Shown: positions 1 through 5,588 of the stretch, one piece after another
Position numbering within the stretch: the first letter of the stretch is position 1
How the letters are laid out: each line of letters opens with the position of its first letter
Origin: Chloroflexota bacterium
Lineage (GTDB): Bacteria; Chloroflexota; Limnocylindria; Limnocylindrales; CSP1-4
Direction: 5' to 3'
NCBI GenBank assembly: GCA_005881055.1
Contig: VBHW01000025.1
Location: 1-6,889 of the forward strand
DNA length: 6,889 bases
Program-made: the position numbers and the translations under genes
The notes under the pieces: model-generated
The model's input: the letters and a program-made list of their open reading frames with translations, nothing else
What the model was told of the DNA's origin: nothing
Databases searched by the model: none

Positions 1-66
1 CACGACGATCGCCAGCACGACGAGGACGGCGACGGCGATAGTGGTGATCAGGGCGATCTCGTTCAT
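1..66 (-). CDS. N-terminus of a membrane protein, probably flotillin/SPFH (cut by window edge)
   Basis: Only the first 22 codons are in the window. They start at the ATG at 66-64 and read MNEIALITT followed by an unbroken run of Ala, Val, Leu and Ile, which is an N-terminal membrane anchor. The ATG overlaps the TGA of the upstream NfeD-like gene (ATGA, 4-nt overlap), so the two are almost certainly co-transcribed and translationally coupled. In many bacteria a short NfeD/YuaF-type gene sits directly beside a flotillin (YuaG/FloT-type, SPFH domain) that begins with such a hydrophobic segment and scaffolds membrane microdomains. The flotillin identity is therefore inferred from the neighbour and the hydrophobic N-terminus; the SPFH domain lies outside the window. 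Another membrane protein is possible. Confidence 0.6.
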   Translation of the reverse strand, partial: MNEIALITTIAVAVLVVLAIVV

Positions 67-335
67 CTCGGAAGCCTCAGGTTGTCGGTCGGCTCGACCT
101 CAACGGTTCGCCCGCCCAGGCTGCCGACGACGATGACCTGAGCGTGCTTACGTATGGTGACGCTTGAGTCGCTCGATCGTGCCAGGAAGCGTTCCGTTCC
201 CTGGCGGACCTCGATCAGCACCTCGCCGAGGTGCCCCGGCGTGATGTCCGCGGTCACGCGGCCGAGCTTCCCAACGACGTCCAGCGCCACCCGCTCCGCC
301 CTCGCCTCCCACTCGTCCGCCGGCTCGGCGCTCAT
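63..335 (-). CDS. NfeD/YuaF-like OB-fold protein, partner of flotillin
   Basis: This is a 90-aa soluble protein. Residues 1-20 are charged and probably helical. From about residue 21 to 82 it shows the pattern of the NfeD C-terminal OB-fold domain: GKLGRVTADITPG (22-34), GEVLIEV (37-43), RFLARSSD (49-56), a beta strand VIVVGSLGG (67-75), and a closing VEVEP (78-82). Full NfeD proteins carry membrane segments or a ClpP-like protease domain before this barrel; here there is none, so the product is a lone OB domain, presumably recruited to the membrane through its partner. Its stop codon overlaps the start of the following hydrophobic-N-terminus gene, the classic arrangement with flotillin. I found no clear Shine-Dalgarno sequence before the ATG at 335-333 and no in-frame start upstream. 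The OB-fold assignment is fairly secure; the cellular role is inferred from the family. Confidence 0.8.
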   Translation of the reverse strand: MSAEPADEWEARAERVALDVVGKLGRVTADITPGHLGEVLIEVRQGTERFLARSSDSSVTIRKHAQVIVVGSLGGRTVEVEPTDNLRLPR

Positions 336-345
336 GGTAGTGCGC

Positions 346-371
346 CGCCGCCGGCTCCATCGCCGGCGGCG
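346..371. repeat. 10-bp GC-only inverted repeat in the divergent intergenic region
   Basis: CGCCGCCGGC (346-355) and its exact reverse complement GCCGGCGGCG (362-371) flank a 6-nt loop, TCCATC. It lies between the divergent NfeD-like gene (start 335) and the spermidine-synthase-like gene (start 407), 10 bp from the former. On minus-strand mRNA it would form a stable hairpin just before the start codon if transcription begins further upstream. It could equally be an operator, or chance in very GC-rich DNA. Confidence 0.4.
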
Positions 372-393
372 CCATCGGCGGCGACTGACGTGG

Positions 394-399
394 TAGCGT
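394..399 (+). promoter_or_regulatory. Putative -10 box of a leaderless promoter (TAGCGT)
   Basis: TAGCGT fits the TANNNT -10 consensus of high-GC bacteria and ends 7 nt before the ATG at 407, which would put the transcription start at or next to the A of the start codon. The AAGGGA directly abutting the ATG is too close to act as a Shine-Dalgarno sequence, and an in-frame TGA at 386-388 excludes a start upstream of it. There is no recognisable -35 hexamer. Confidence 0.45.
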
Positions 400-406
400 C
401 AAGGGA

Positions 407-2530
407 ATGTTGCGTGATCCCGACGTGTTCCTGCGGCCCCTGATCCGCCCAGTCCCCGTTTTCGCCGGCAATGCCGTGAGGTTGTTCCTCACGAGCGCGA
501 CGCTGCTCTTCGTCGAGTTGCTGCTCATCCGCTGGGTGCCGGCGAACGTGCGGTACATCGGCTTCTTCTCGAACTTCGTCCTCATCGGGAGCTTCCTCGG
601 GATCGGCCTCGGCATCCTCGCCGGCCGACATGGGAGCCGCGCCTCTGCCGCGCCGTTCGCGCTGCCCCTGCTCCTCGTCGTGCTCCTGGTGGTCAGCGTG
701 GAGTTGAACGTCCAGGTCCGATCGTCGACCGACGTGTTCTTCGGGCTGGCCGAGAGTCACGCGGCGGACGTGAACTACCTGGTCCTGCCCCTGATGTTCG
801 TGCTCACGGTCGGGACGATGGCGTTCCTCGCCCTTCCCCTGGGGGGACTGCTGCGCAGCATGCCGCCGCTTCGAGCCTATGCGGTCGACATCGCCGGGTC
901 GATGGTCGGGATCGCCGGGTTCACCGTGCTGTCCGCCGCCGGAACTGATCCAACGGTCTGGTTCGCCGTGGTGGCCGTTCTCGTCGGCTCGCTTGCCCTT
1001 GGCACGGGGATGACGCGACTGGCGGCCGTCAGCACCGGGGCGGCGGTCATCGCGGTGCTCATCGCGCTGGCACAGACGAGAAGCGGCGACTCCTGGTCTC
1101 CGTACTACCGCATCTCGACCTACACGGGCGATTGCGGCCTCCTCCACATCAACGTCAACGGGATCCCCCATCAGGCGATCCGCCCCGTCGCCAATCCGCC
1201 TTGCCCGATGCCGGCAATCTACGGCCAGGTCTACGCGTGGTTCCCGGGCCGCACGTTCTCGCGCGTCCTCGTCGTCGGCGCCGGGAGCGGATCCGACGTG
1301 GCCCTGGCGCTCGCCCACGGCGCGCAGCACGTCGACGCGGTCGAGATCGACCCGAAGATCGAGAGCATCGGCGCCGCGAACAACCCCGATCGACCCTACG
1401 AGTCCGCGAACGTGTCGGTTCACGTCACGGACGGTCGCGCCTTCCTGCGGAACTCGACCGACCGCTACGACCTCGTGATCTTTGCGCTGCCCGACTCCCT
1501 GACGCTCGTGAGCAGCTCGGCCAGCCTCCGGCTCGAGTCGTTCCTGTTCACGACGGAGGCATTCGCCAGCGTCCGCGACCATCTCAACCCGGACGGCGTC
1601 TTCGCGCTGTACAACAACTACCGACAGCCCTGGCTCGTCGGCAAGATCGACCAGATGCTCACGGCGACGTTCGGGGCACCTCCGCTCCTCCGTGACACTC
1701 GCCGGTCCCAGGCGACCTTCGCGACGGGTCCCGCCGTGCTCACCCTCGCCGACGGCAAGCCGCTGGGCGATCGCACGGACCCCGTCCCCAAGAGCGGCGC
1801 TGCCCCCCTCGTCCCGGCCACGGACGACTGGCCGTTCCTGTACCTGAAGCAGCCCGCGATCGCCCGTTTCTATCTCGCGACGCTGGCGTTCATCCTCGGC
1901 TTCGCCGTGATCACAGTGCTCGCCGTGGCGCGACGAACGGCGACGCCGATACGGCGTTTCAGCCCGCACTTCTTCATCCTCGGCGCGGCCTTCCTCCTCC
2001 TGGAGACCCGGAGCCTGGCGAGCTTCAGCCTGCTGTTCGGGACGACCTGGATCGTGAACTCGCTGACGTTCTTCGCGATCCTCGCAAGCGTCCTGCTGGC
2101 GATCTTCGTCAACGCGCGCTGGCCGATCAGGCGACCCGTTCTCGCCTACGGGGCGTTGCTGGTCGCGCTGCTCGTCGCCTTCCTCCTGCCTCCTGAGTCA
2201 TTGCTCATCGATCCGCCGGCGCTGCGCTACGTCGTCGCCTCGGCAGTCGCCTTCGCCCCCGTCTTCCTCGCCAACATCGTCTTCACGAACTCGTTCCGCG
2301 ACACGACGACGGCTGACATGGCCTTCGCCAGCAACCTGCTCGGCGCGGTTGCCGGTGGAGCGCTCGAGTACCTGTCGCTCATCACCGGATATCGCGCGCT
2401 GCTCCTGGTGGTCGGTGCCCTGTACGTCGGGGCCTACCTGCTGGCGACGCGGTACCGCGTCCTGGCGGACGTGGACCTGCGCCAGGAACCGGTGCGATCG
2501 GGCACAGTTCCGGTCCCTGCCGACGGCTGA
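407..2530 (+). CDS. Multipass membrane protein with spermidine-synthase-like SAM-binding domain
   Basis: The product is 707 aa in three parts. Residues about 25-222 hold some seven hydrophobic segments. Residues about 226-445 form a cytoplasmic Rossmann domain like spermidine synthase: glycine-rich SAM loop VLVVGAGSGSD (287-297), the acidic ribose-binding motif VEIDPKI (312-318), TDGRAFL (341-347) and YDLVIFALPDS (354-364). A second membrane block spans about 486-680 and includes the family-typical FLLLETRSL (529-537) followed by FGTTWIVNSL (544-553). This matches proteins annotated as spermidine synthase-like or 'fused MFS/spermidine synthase'. In true spermidine synthases the fourth motif supplies a catalytic Asp in a D-S-(S/T/D) context; here it reads F-A-L-P-D-S, so polyamine synthesis is doubtful, and no SAM decarboxylase gene is nearby. 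The substrate is unknown; an aminopropyl- or methyltransferase acting at the membrane is plausible. The gene is transcribed alone, probably leaderless, and converges on the next gene. Confidence 0.88.
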   Translation: MLRDPDVFLRPLIRPVPVFAGNAVRLFLTSATLLFVELLLIRWVPANVRYIGFFSNFVLIGSFLGIGLGILAGRHGSRASAAPFALPLLLVVLLVVSVELNVQVRSSTDVFFGLAESHAADVNYLVLPLMFVLTVGTMAFLALPLGGLLRSMPPLRAYAVDIAGSMVGIAGFTVLSAAGTDPTVWFAVVAVLVGSLALGTGMTRLAAVSTGAAVIAVLIALAQTRSGDSWSPYYRISTYTGDCGLLHINVNGIPHQAIRPVANPPCPMPAIYGQVYAWFPGRTFSRVLVVGAGSGSDVALALAHGAQHVDAVEIDPKIESIGAANNPDRPYESANVSVHVTDGRAFLRNSTDRYDLVIFALPDSLTLVSSSASLRLESFLFTTEAFASVRDHLNPDGVFALYNNYRQPWLVGKIDQMLTATFGAPPLLRDTRRSQATFATGPAVLTLADGKPLGDRTDPVPKSGAAPLVPATDDWPFLYLKQPAIARFYLATLAFILGFAVITVLAVARRTATPIRRFSPHFFILGAAFLLLETRSLASFSLLFGTTWIVNSLTFFAILASVLLAIFVNARWPIRRPVLAYGALLVALLVAFLLPPESLLIDPPALRYVVASAVAFAPVFLANIVFTNSFRDTTTADMAFASNLLGAVAGGALEYLSLITGYRALLLVVGALYVGAYLLATRYRVLADVDLRQEPVRSGTVPVPADG

Positions 2531-2543
2531 CCTGGCGCCAGGT
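2530..2543. terminator. 14-bp perfect palindrome between convergent genes, possible terminator
   Basis: ACCTGGCGCCAGGT is a perfect palindrome that begins at the last base of the upstream gene's TGA and lies 9 bp before the 3' end of the convergent minus-strand gene. On the plus strand two further T residues follow, giving TTT at 2543-2545. Folded, it gives a short GC stem with a 4-nt loop (GCGC). The stem is small and the U tract weak, so a bidirectional terminator is a suggestion; a protein-binding site is the alternative. Confidence 0.35.
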
Positions 2544-2552
2544 TTGAGGAGC

Positions 2553-3911
2553 TCATCGAGCGAGGCGCTCGCATGGGACCCTCACCTCCCAGAGATTCGT
2601 GGCGGGATGCGGCGAGATCGTGATGGTCACGCTACTCGAGCCTGGCGTGCAGGCGGTCTCGGCGGTCGCCAGCTCCTGGGACACGTCCGGTCCGGAGGAC
2701 GCGCGGGCCTCGAGTCGGAACGATCGGGCGAACCCGATGGCGAGGAACACCGCCAGCGCCGGGACGAGCGCGGCTGCCGCGATCCGCCGGCTCTTGACGG
2801 GTTCTCCGCCCGTCGCCAGGCGCCGTGAGGCGACGCCGGCAGCGACCGCGAGGGCCGCGACCGCCAGCGCCGCCGGCACGTACGCATATCGGGGGTTGAC
2901 GGTGCGGTTGAGCACGATCGACGCCCCGAACACGAGCACGCCGATCCCCACGAGGGCCGCGACCACCGCCAGGCCGGGGGCCGCCTTCCGCCACTGACGC
3001 CCCGAGGCTGCGGCCGCGATGACGGCGAGCAGGGCAATGGCCCCGAACACGGCCCATCCCGGCGGCGTCCTGAGATCGCCGAAGAATCCCTGCCGGACGA
3101 CCAGGGCATCGAAGGCGGATGCCACATCCGCAAGGCCGCGTGGGGTGCTGCCGGGCGCCTCGCGTGGCGTCGCGATCGCCGTGACGCCCTGGATGAGTGC
3201 CGCCCCAACCGCCACCAGGAGGATCGTCCGTGCCCCCGGTCTCCGCAGGACGACGTTCGGGAGCGCCACGACCGCGAGGAGCGGCGCCAGTCCCGAAGAA
3301 AGGCCCGCGAACGCCACGAGCGCCGCGTCGGCACGATCCATCCGGCGGCCGATCCAGCCGCACACGAGGACGACGACGGCAGCGGTCAGAAGGATCCAGT
3401 GGGCGTTGGCCAGGTTGCCGAGGACCTCGCGGCCCGCCTGCCACACGAGGCCGAGGCCCGTGGAGCCGACGATCCCGGCGAGCACCGAACCGGTAGCGGA
3501 CGCCACGGCCCGTGTGATCGCGGCCGCTGCGGCGGCCGCGGATAGAGCCGCGAGCCAACCGAGGGCGAGGGGCGATTGCGCGGGCGGCGCCAAGGAGGCG
3601 ATTGCGCCACCCAACCGGGGCAGGAGCTGGAGATACCCCTGGTAGGGCGTGACGAGGCAATCGAGGAACGAGCGGTCGTACGCACACTGGAGGAACACCG
3701 AGCCGTCCTCGGCCCAGATGGTGCTCGTCTTCGGGACGCCCGTCTGCCGGGCCAGTGTCGCAACGAAGACGAGGAGGGCGGCGGCGACAATCGCGATGAG
3801 GAGCACCCGGTCGTTGCGCGCCATCGCTGCATTCCGCCCGGGATCCGCCCGACCGGGTCTCGGCGTGTCGCCTTCCCGGCTTGGCGGCGGCATGGCTCTC
3901 GCCTCGCTCAT
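2553..3911 (-). CDS. Polytopic membrane protein of unknown function, GT-C glycosyltransferase-like
   Basis: The product is 452 aa if translation starts at 3911. A hydrophobic anchor at about residues 35-54 is followed by an extracytoplasmic loop with WAEDG (66-70), two cysteines (76 and 85) and TPYQGYLQLLPRL (88-100). About eight further hydrophobic segments follow, with N-A-H-W at 169-172 and RYAYVP at 341-346. The C-terminal tail (about 400-452) is probably outside the cell and ends in beta-strand-like sequence with cysteines 421 and 447. An acidic pair in the first outer loop after TM1, with many TMs and a small C-terminal ectodomain, resembles GT-C enzymes that use polyprenyl-linked sugars; this is inference, and I do not recognise a characterised homologue. 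Start choice is uncertain: ATG 3911-3909 has GGGAG about 11 nt upstream, but the first 29 residues are Pro/Arg-rich, and the ATG at 3824-3822 (MARNDRV, just before TM1) is a good alternative. Confidence 0.8.
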   Translation of the reverse strand: MSEARAMPPPSREGDTPRPGRADPGRNAAMARNDRVLLIAIVAAALLVFVATLARQTGVPKTSTIWAEDGSVFLQCAYDRSFLDCLVTPYQGYLQLLPRLGGAIASLAPPAQSPLALGWLAALSAAAAAAAITRAVASATGSVLAGIVGSTGLGLVWQAGREVLGNLANAHWILLTAAVVVLVCGWIGRRMDRADAALVAFAGLSSGLAPLLAVVALPNVVLRRPGARTILLVAVGAALIQGVTAIATPREAPGSTPRGLADVASAFDALVVRQGFFGDLRTPPGWAVFGAIALLAVIAAAASGRQWRKAAPGLAVVAALVGIGVLVFGASIVLNRTVNPRYAYVPAALAVAALAVAAGVASRRLATGGEPVKSRRIAAAALVPALAVFLAIGFARSFRLEARASSGPDVSQELATAETACTPGSSSVTITISPHPATNLWEVRVPCERLAR

Positions 3912-4023
3912 CCTGCACGCGCTCCCATTCCCGATGCGACGGCCAACCGACCCGGAGCAATCTACCGCCTGGAACTCGCCTGCCGCGTCGCCCCCGGGTC
4001 GCCCCGGCGCTGGAGCCGAGCCG

Positions 4024-4029
4024 TATGCT
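4024..4029 (+). promoter_or_regulatory. Putative -10 box (TATGCT) upstream of the small orphan gene
   Basis: TATGCT matches the TANNNT consensus and lies 59 nt before the ATG at 4089, leaving room for a leader with the Shine-Dalgarno-like GAGGTGGAG at 4076-4084. No convincing -35 is visible. It sits in the 177-bp divergent gap between the GT-C-like gene (start 3911, minus) and the small gene, in which I see no other feature. Confidence 0.35.
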
Positions 4030-4088
4030 GCCTACCGATACGAGTCGAATGAGGAGGCTGCGCCGACCGCGCGGCGAGGTGGAGCGAC

Positions 4089-4331
4089 ATGAGCGAGGAC
4101 CAACACAGGCGACGGGAGCGGAACGCGGGCGCCTTCCTCGGCCCGGACCTGCTCGTGCCGGTGCCGATGAGGACGCTGGACGACGAGGCCGACGTGCCGC
4201 CGGAACCCGAGGACGACGGAGAACCCGGGGCCCATCGCGCCGCGCCCGATCGCGCGCCCGAGCCCGAGCCGCAGGGCCTCGTCGGTCGGCTCCTCGGACG
4301 GCTCCGGCCGCGACTCGATCGTCCCGATTGA
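4089..4331 (+). CDS. Small acidic, proline-rich hypothetical protein
   Basis: This is an 80-aa protein that I do not recognise. It has three zones. The basic N-terminus (residues 1-12, with RRRER) is followed by a short hydrophobic stretch AFLGPDLLVPVPM (15-27). A disordered-looking Asp/Glu/Pro-rich middle (about 31-61) comes next. The C-terminal segment GLVGRLLGRLRPRL (63-76) could form a basic amphipathic helix able to touch membrane or nucleic acid. Support for a real gene is a good Shine-Dalgarno-like sequence (GAGGTGGAG, 4 nt before the ATG) and a TATGCT box upstream. There is no signal peptide or full membrane segment. Competing ORFs in other frames here are Arg/Pro-rich and look like shadows. 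The following gene is 160 bp away on the same strand; I see nothing else definite in that gap. Confidence 0.55.
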   Translation: MSEDQHRRRERNAGAFLGPDLLVPVPMRTLDDEADVPPEPEDDGEPGAHRAAPDRAPEPEPQGLVGRLLGRLRPRLDRPD

Positions 4332-4480
4332 CCGCGAGCGTCATCCGATTGGGCGGACAGGAAGCGCCCCAGCACCACGCCTCGTCGTCGCCCGTTGTGA
4401 TCGCCCTGAAACCCATCCGCGACCCTCGGACGATGCACGGCTGGCCTGTCGCGCGGTATCACGGAGGCTCCACGCACGAC

Positions 4481-4486
4481 GGAGGG
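4481..4486 (+). promoter_or_regulatory. Shine-Dalgarno site for the DUF3224 gene
   Basis: GGAGGG lies 5 nt before the ATG at 4492, good spacing for a ribosome binding site, and fixes the start of the DUF3224-family gene at MTQATGTFEV, where the family's homology normally begins. Confidence 0.7.
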
Positions 4487-4491
4487 CGTTC

Positions 4492-4887
4492 ATGACCCAG
4501 GCGACGGGAACGTTCGAGGTCATCTCGGGCAATGAGGAGACCTATCACGACGGGGACGGCGAGCCGAGGCTCACGATCGCCGGCGGAGACCAGCGGTTCT
4601 CGGGCGACATCCAGGGCAGTGGCTCCGTGAAGTGGTGCATGTGCTACCTGCCGACCGGCGGCGCCCGGTTCGTCGGCATCCAGCGGATCGAGGGCTCGAT
4701 CGACGGGCACAAGGGCAGCTTCCTCATCGAATCGGTCGGTGACCATGACGGGCGCGCCTCGCGCGGCTCGTGGAAGGTCGTGGCCGGCTCCGGCACGGGC
4801 GACCTGTCGGACATCAGCGGCACGGGCAGCTTCGAGGCGCCCGGCGGCCCGACCGTCTCGTACACGCTCGACTACACGTTCGGCTAG
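4492..4887 (+). CDS. DUF3224 family protein
   Basis: This is a 131-aa protein with no signal peptide, so probably cytoplasmic. It follows the DUF3224 pattern throughout: ATGTFEV at residues 4-10, QRFSGDIQGSGSVKW (34-48), FVGIQRIEGSIDGHKGSF (60-77), RGSWKVVAGSGTG (91-103), GTGSFEAP (110-117) and the closing SYTLDYTFG (123-131). Alternating strands with Gly turns predict a small beta barrel of the calycin/allene-oxide-cyclase type. The biochemical function of this family is not established; members occur widely in actinobacteria and related soil bacteria, often as single genes. Two closely spaced cysteines, C49 and C51, lie in the strand after QGSGSV and are a feature to note, since I recall other residues there in relatives. 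The length is near-complete for the family. It converges on the secreted repeat protein 30 bp downstream. Confidence 0.88.
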   Translation: MTQATGTFEVISGNEETYHDGDGEPRLTIAGGDQRFSGDIQGSGSVKWCMCYLPTGGARFVGIQRIEGSIDGHKGSFLIESVGDHDGRASRGSWKVVAGSGTGDLSDISGTGSFEAPGGPTVSYTLDYTFG

Positions 4888-4918
4888 CGCCGCCCGTTGG
4901 CGGTCGGGGCTTCCAGCC
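4882..4918. terminator. Stem-loop between convergent genes, possible bidirectional terminator
   Basis: CCGCC (4890-4894) and GGCGG (4899-4903) form a 5-bp stem with loop CGTT, extendable by a G-T pair. Outer arms GGCT (4882-4885) and AGCC (4915-4918) could add to it. It fills the 30-bp gap between the TAG of the DUF3224 gene and the TAG of the convergent secreted-protein gene. There is no T tract, so this is a suggestion only. Confidence 0.35.
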
Positions 4919-5472
4919 TAGGGAGCCAGGTCCACGCAGATCGAGCCGCCGATCGTTTCCGTGAAGACGCCGGTCGCGAGGTTCTCGAGGCCATCGAAGG
5001 CGAGGCTGCCGGTGACGCCCGCGAGCTTGCCCGTGCCGGTCATGCCCGACGTCGTCGCGCTGAATGCCCCAGTCGCGACGTCCTCGAGGCCATCGAAGGC
5101 GAGGCTACCGGTGACGCCCGCGAGCTTGCCCGTTCCGGTCATGCCCGACGTCGTCGCGCTGAATGCCCCGGTCGCGACGTCCAGCGTCCCGGCGACGTTC
5201 GCGGTGAGGGTCGCTCGATTCGTCGTGAACGTGACCGTCCCGGCGAACGACGCGACCGTTCCCGAGAACCCGGTGATCGCGAACGACGCGGCGGTCGTGC
5301 CCTGGAGCAGGCCGCCATCGCTGATGCGCGCAACGGTGTTCCCGCCGCCCAGGTCCTGGCCAACGCCGCTCGCGTCGATCGGGTGACAGCTCGGTGCCCC
5401 GAGCACGGACGCGGGCCCGATCGCCGACAGGGCGAGCGCAGCCAGGAGCGGCACGATTCGCAAGGTCTTCAT
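4918..5472 (-). CDS. Secreted Gly/Thr-rich beta-repeat protein with internal duplication
   Basis: The product is 184 aa. Residues 1-26 form a Sec signal peptide: basic MKTLR, hydrophobic core, and probable cleavage after VLGA. The mature protein is rich in Gly, Thr, Ala and Ser in short alternating strands such as FAGTVTFTT and GTGKLAGVTGSLAFDG, as in secreted beta-barrel proteins of unknown function whose C-terminus usually has one copy of a GTG-x-AG-x-TGS ... DLATG-x-F motif. Here residues 98-130 and 131-163 are identical 33-residue copies, followed by a diverged third start NLATGVF (164-170). Cysteines 29 and 179, at the ends of the mature chain, could form one disulfide. Translation begins at 5472, set by an excellent Shine-Dalgarno sequence. 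The gene is divergent from the lactate dehydrogenase-like gene (116-bp gap). The function is unknown; a surface or extracytoplasmic role is inferred from the signal peptide. Confidence 0.85.
   Translation of the reverse strand: MKTLRIVPLLAALALSAIGPASVLGAPSCHPIDASGVGQDLGGGNTVARISDGGLLQGTTAASFAITGFSGTVASFAGTVTFTTNRATLTANVAGTLDVATGAFSATTSGMTGTGKLAGVTGSLAFDGLEDVATGAFSATTSGMTGTGKLAGVTGSLAFDGLENLATGVFTETIGGSICVDLAP
4984..5181. repeat. Two tandem 99-bp direct repeats inside the secreted-protein gene
   Basis: Units 4984-5082 and 5083-5181 match at 96 of 99 positions by direct alignment. The three differences are G/A at 5008 vs 5107, G/T at 5035 vs 5134, and A/G at 5071 vs 5170. Each falls in a third codon position of the minus-strand gene and is synonymous, so the two 33-residue protein copies are identical. 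The period is divisible by three and the frame is kept. A short diverged similarity continues at 4969-4983, encoding the beginning of a third motif. Confidence 0.95.
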
Positions 5473-5478
5473 GACGGG

Positions 5479-5486
5479 ACCTCCTC
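5479..5486 (-). promoter_or_regulatory. Strong Shine-Dalgarno site for the secreted-protein gene
   Basis: On the minus strand GAGGAGGT lies 6 nt before the ATG at 5472-5470, a near-perfect ribosome binding site and the best in the window. It fixes the start of the signal peptide at MKTLR. A TANNNT-like box (TACGGT, 5534 to 5529 on the minus strand) lies about 57 nt before the ATG and could be its -10; no -35 is evident. Confidence 0.75.
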
Positions 5487-5573
5487 GGAGATCGACTGGC
5501 GTGGGGAACGCCGGGATCGGTCGAGCAGACCGTACTCCATCGGGTCCACGGCTCCGTGGGGCCGGCGCGCACC

Positions 5574-5579
5574 TACAAT
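5574..5579 (+). promoter_or_regulatory. Putative -10 box (TACAAT) of a leaderless or near-leaderless promoter
   Basis: TACAAT is close to the canonical TATAAT and ends 9 nt before the ATG at 5589, so transcription would start within a few bases of the start codon. The intervening GGTGG is too near the ATG to be a good Shine-Dalgarno site. No -35 hexamer is recognisable at 16-18 bp upstream. If this box is right, the alternative GTG start at 5556 is excluded, because it lies upstream of the promoter. Confidence 0.5.
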
Positions 5580-5588
5580 CGGTGGCCC

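Noticed and set aside
332..1969. Long minus-strand open frame (545 codons) opposite the spermidine-synthase-like gene
   Set aside because: Its translation is Arg/Asp/Glu/His-rich with no domain pattern, typical of the antisense of a GC-rich gene, whereas the plus-strand frame has clear motifs and membrane segments.
3912..4088. Possible riboswitch or structured RNA in the divergent gap
   Set aside because: I see no conserved stem architecture or known riboswitch core, only a candidate -10 box and ribosome site.
2632..4416. 594-codon minus-strand open frame overlapping the GT-C-like gene and the gap beyond
   Set aside because: Arg/Gly/Pro-rich in another frame; it would overlap the well-supported membrane protein over most of its length and has no recognisable domain.
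4049..4495. ATG at 4049 and the open frame through 4495 on the plus strand
   Set aside because: The Arg/Pro-rich product has the look of a frame shadow and overlaps the start of the DUF3224 gene; the frame starting at 4089 has the better ribosome site.
4984..5181. Possible CRISPR-like or VNTR array
   Set aside because: There are only two units, no spacers, and the period of 99 keeps the reading frame of a secreted protein; it is a coding duplication.
5556..5588. GTG start at 5556 adding 11 residues to the lactate dehydrogenase-like protein
   Set aside because: It lies upstream of the TACAAT box, has no ribosome site, and would add residues before the conserved N-terminal block.
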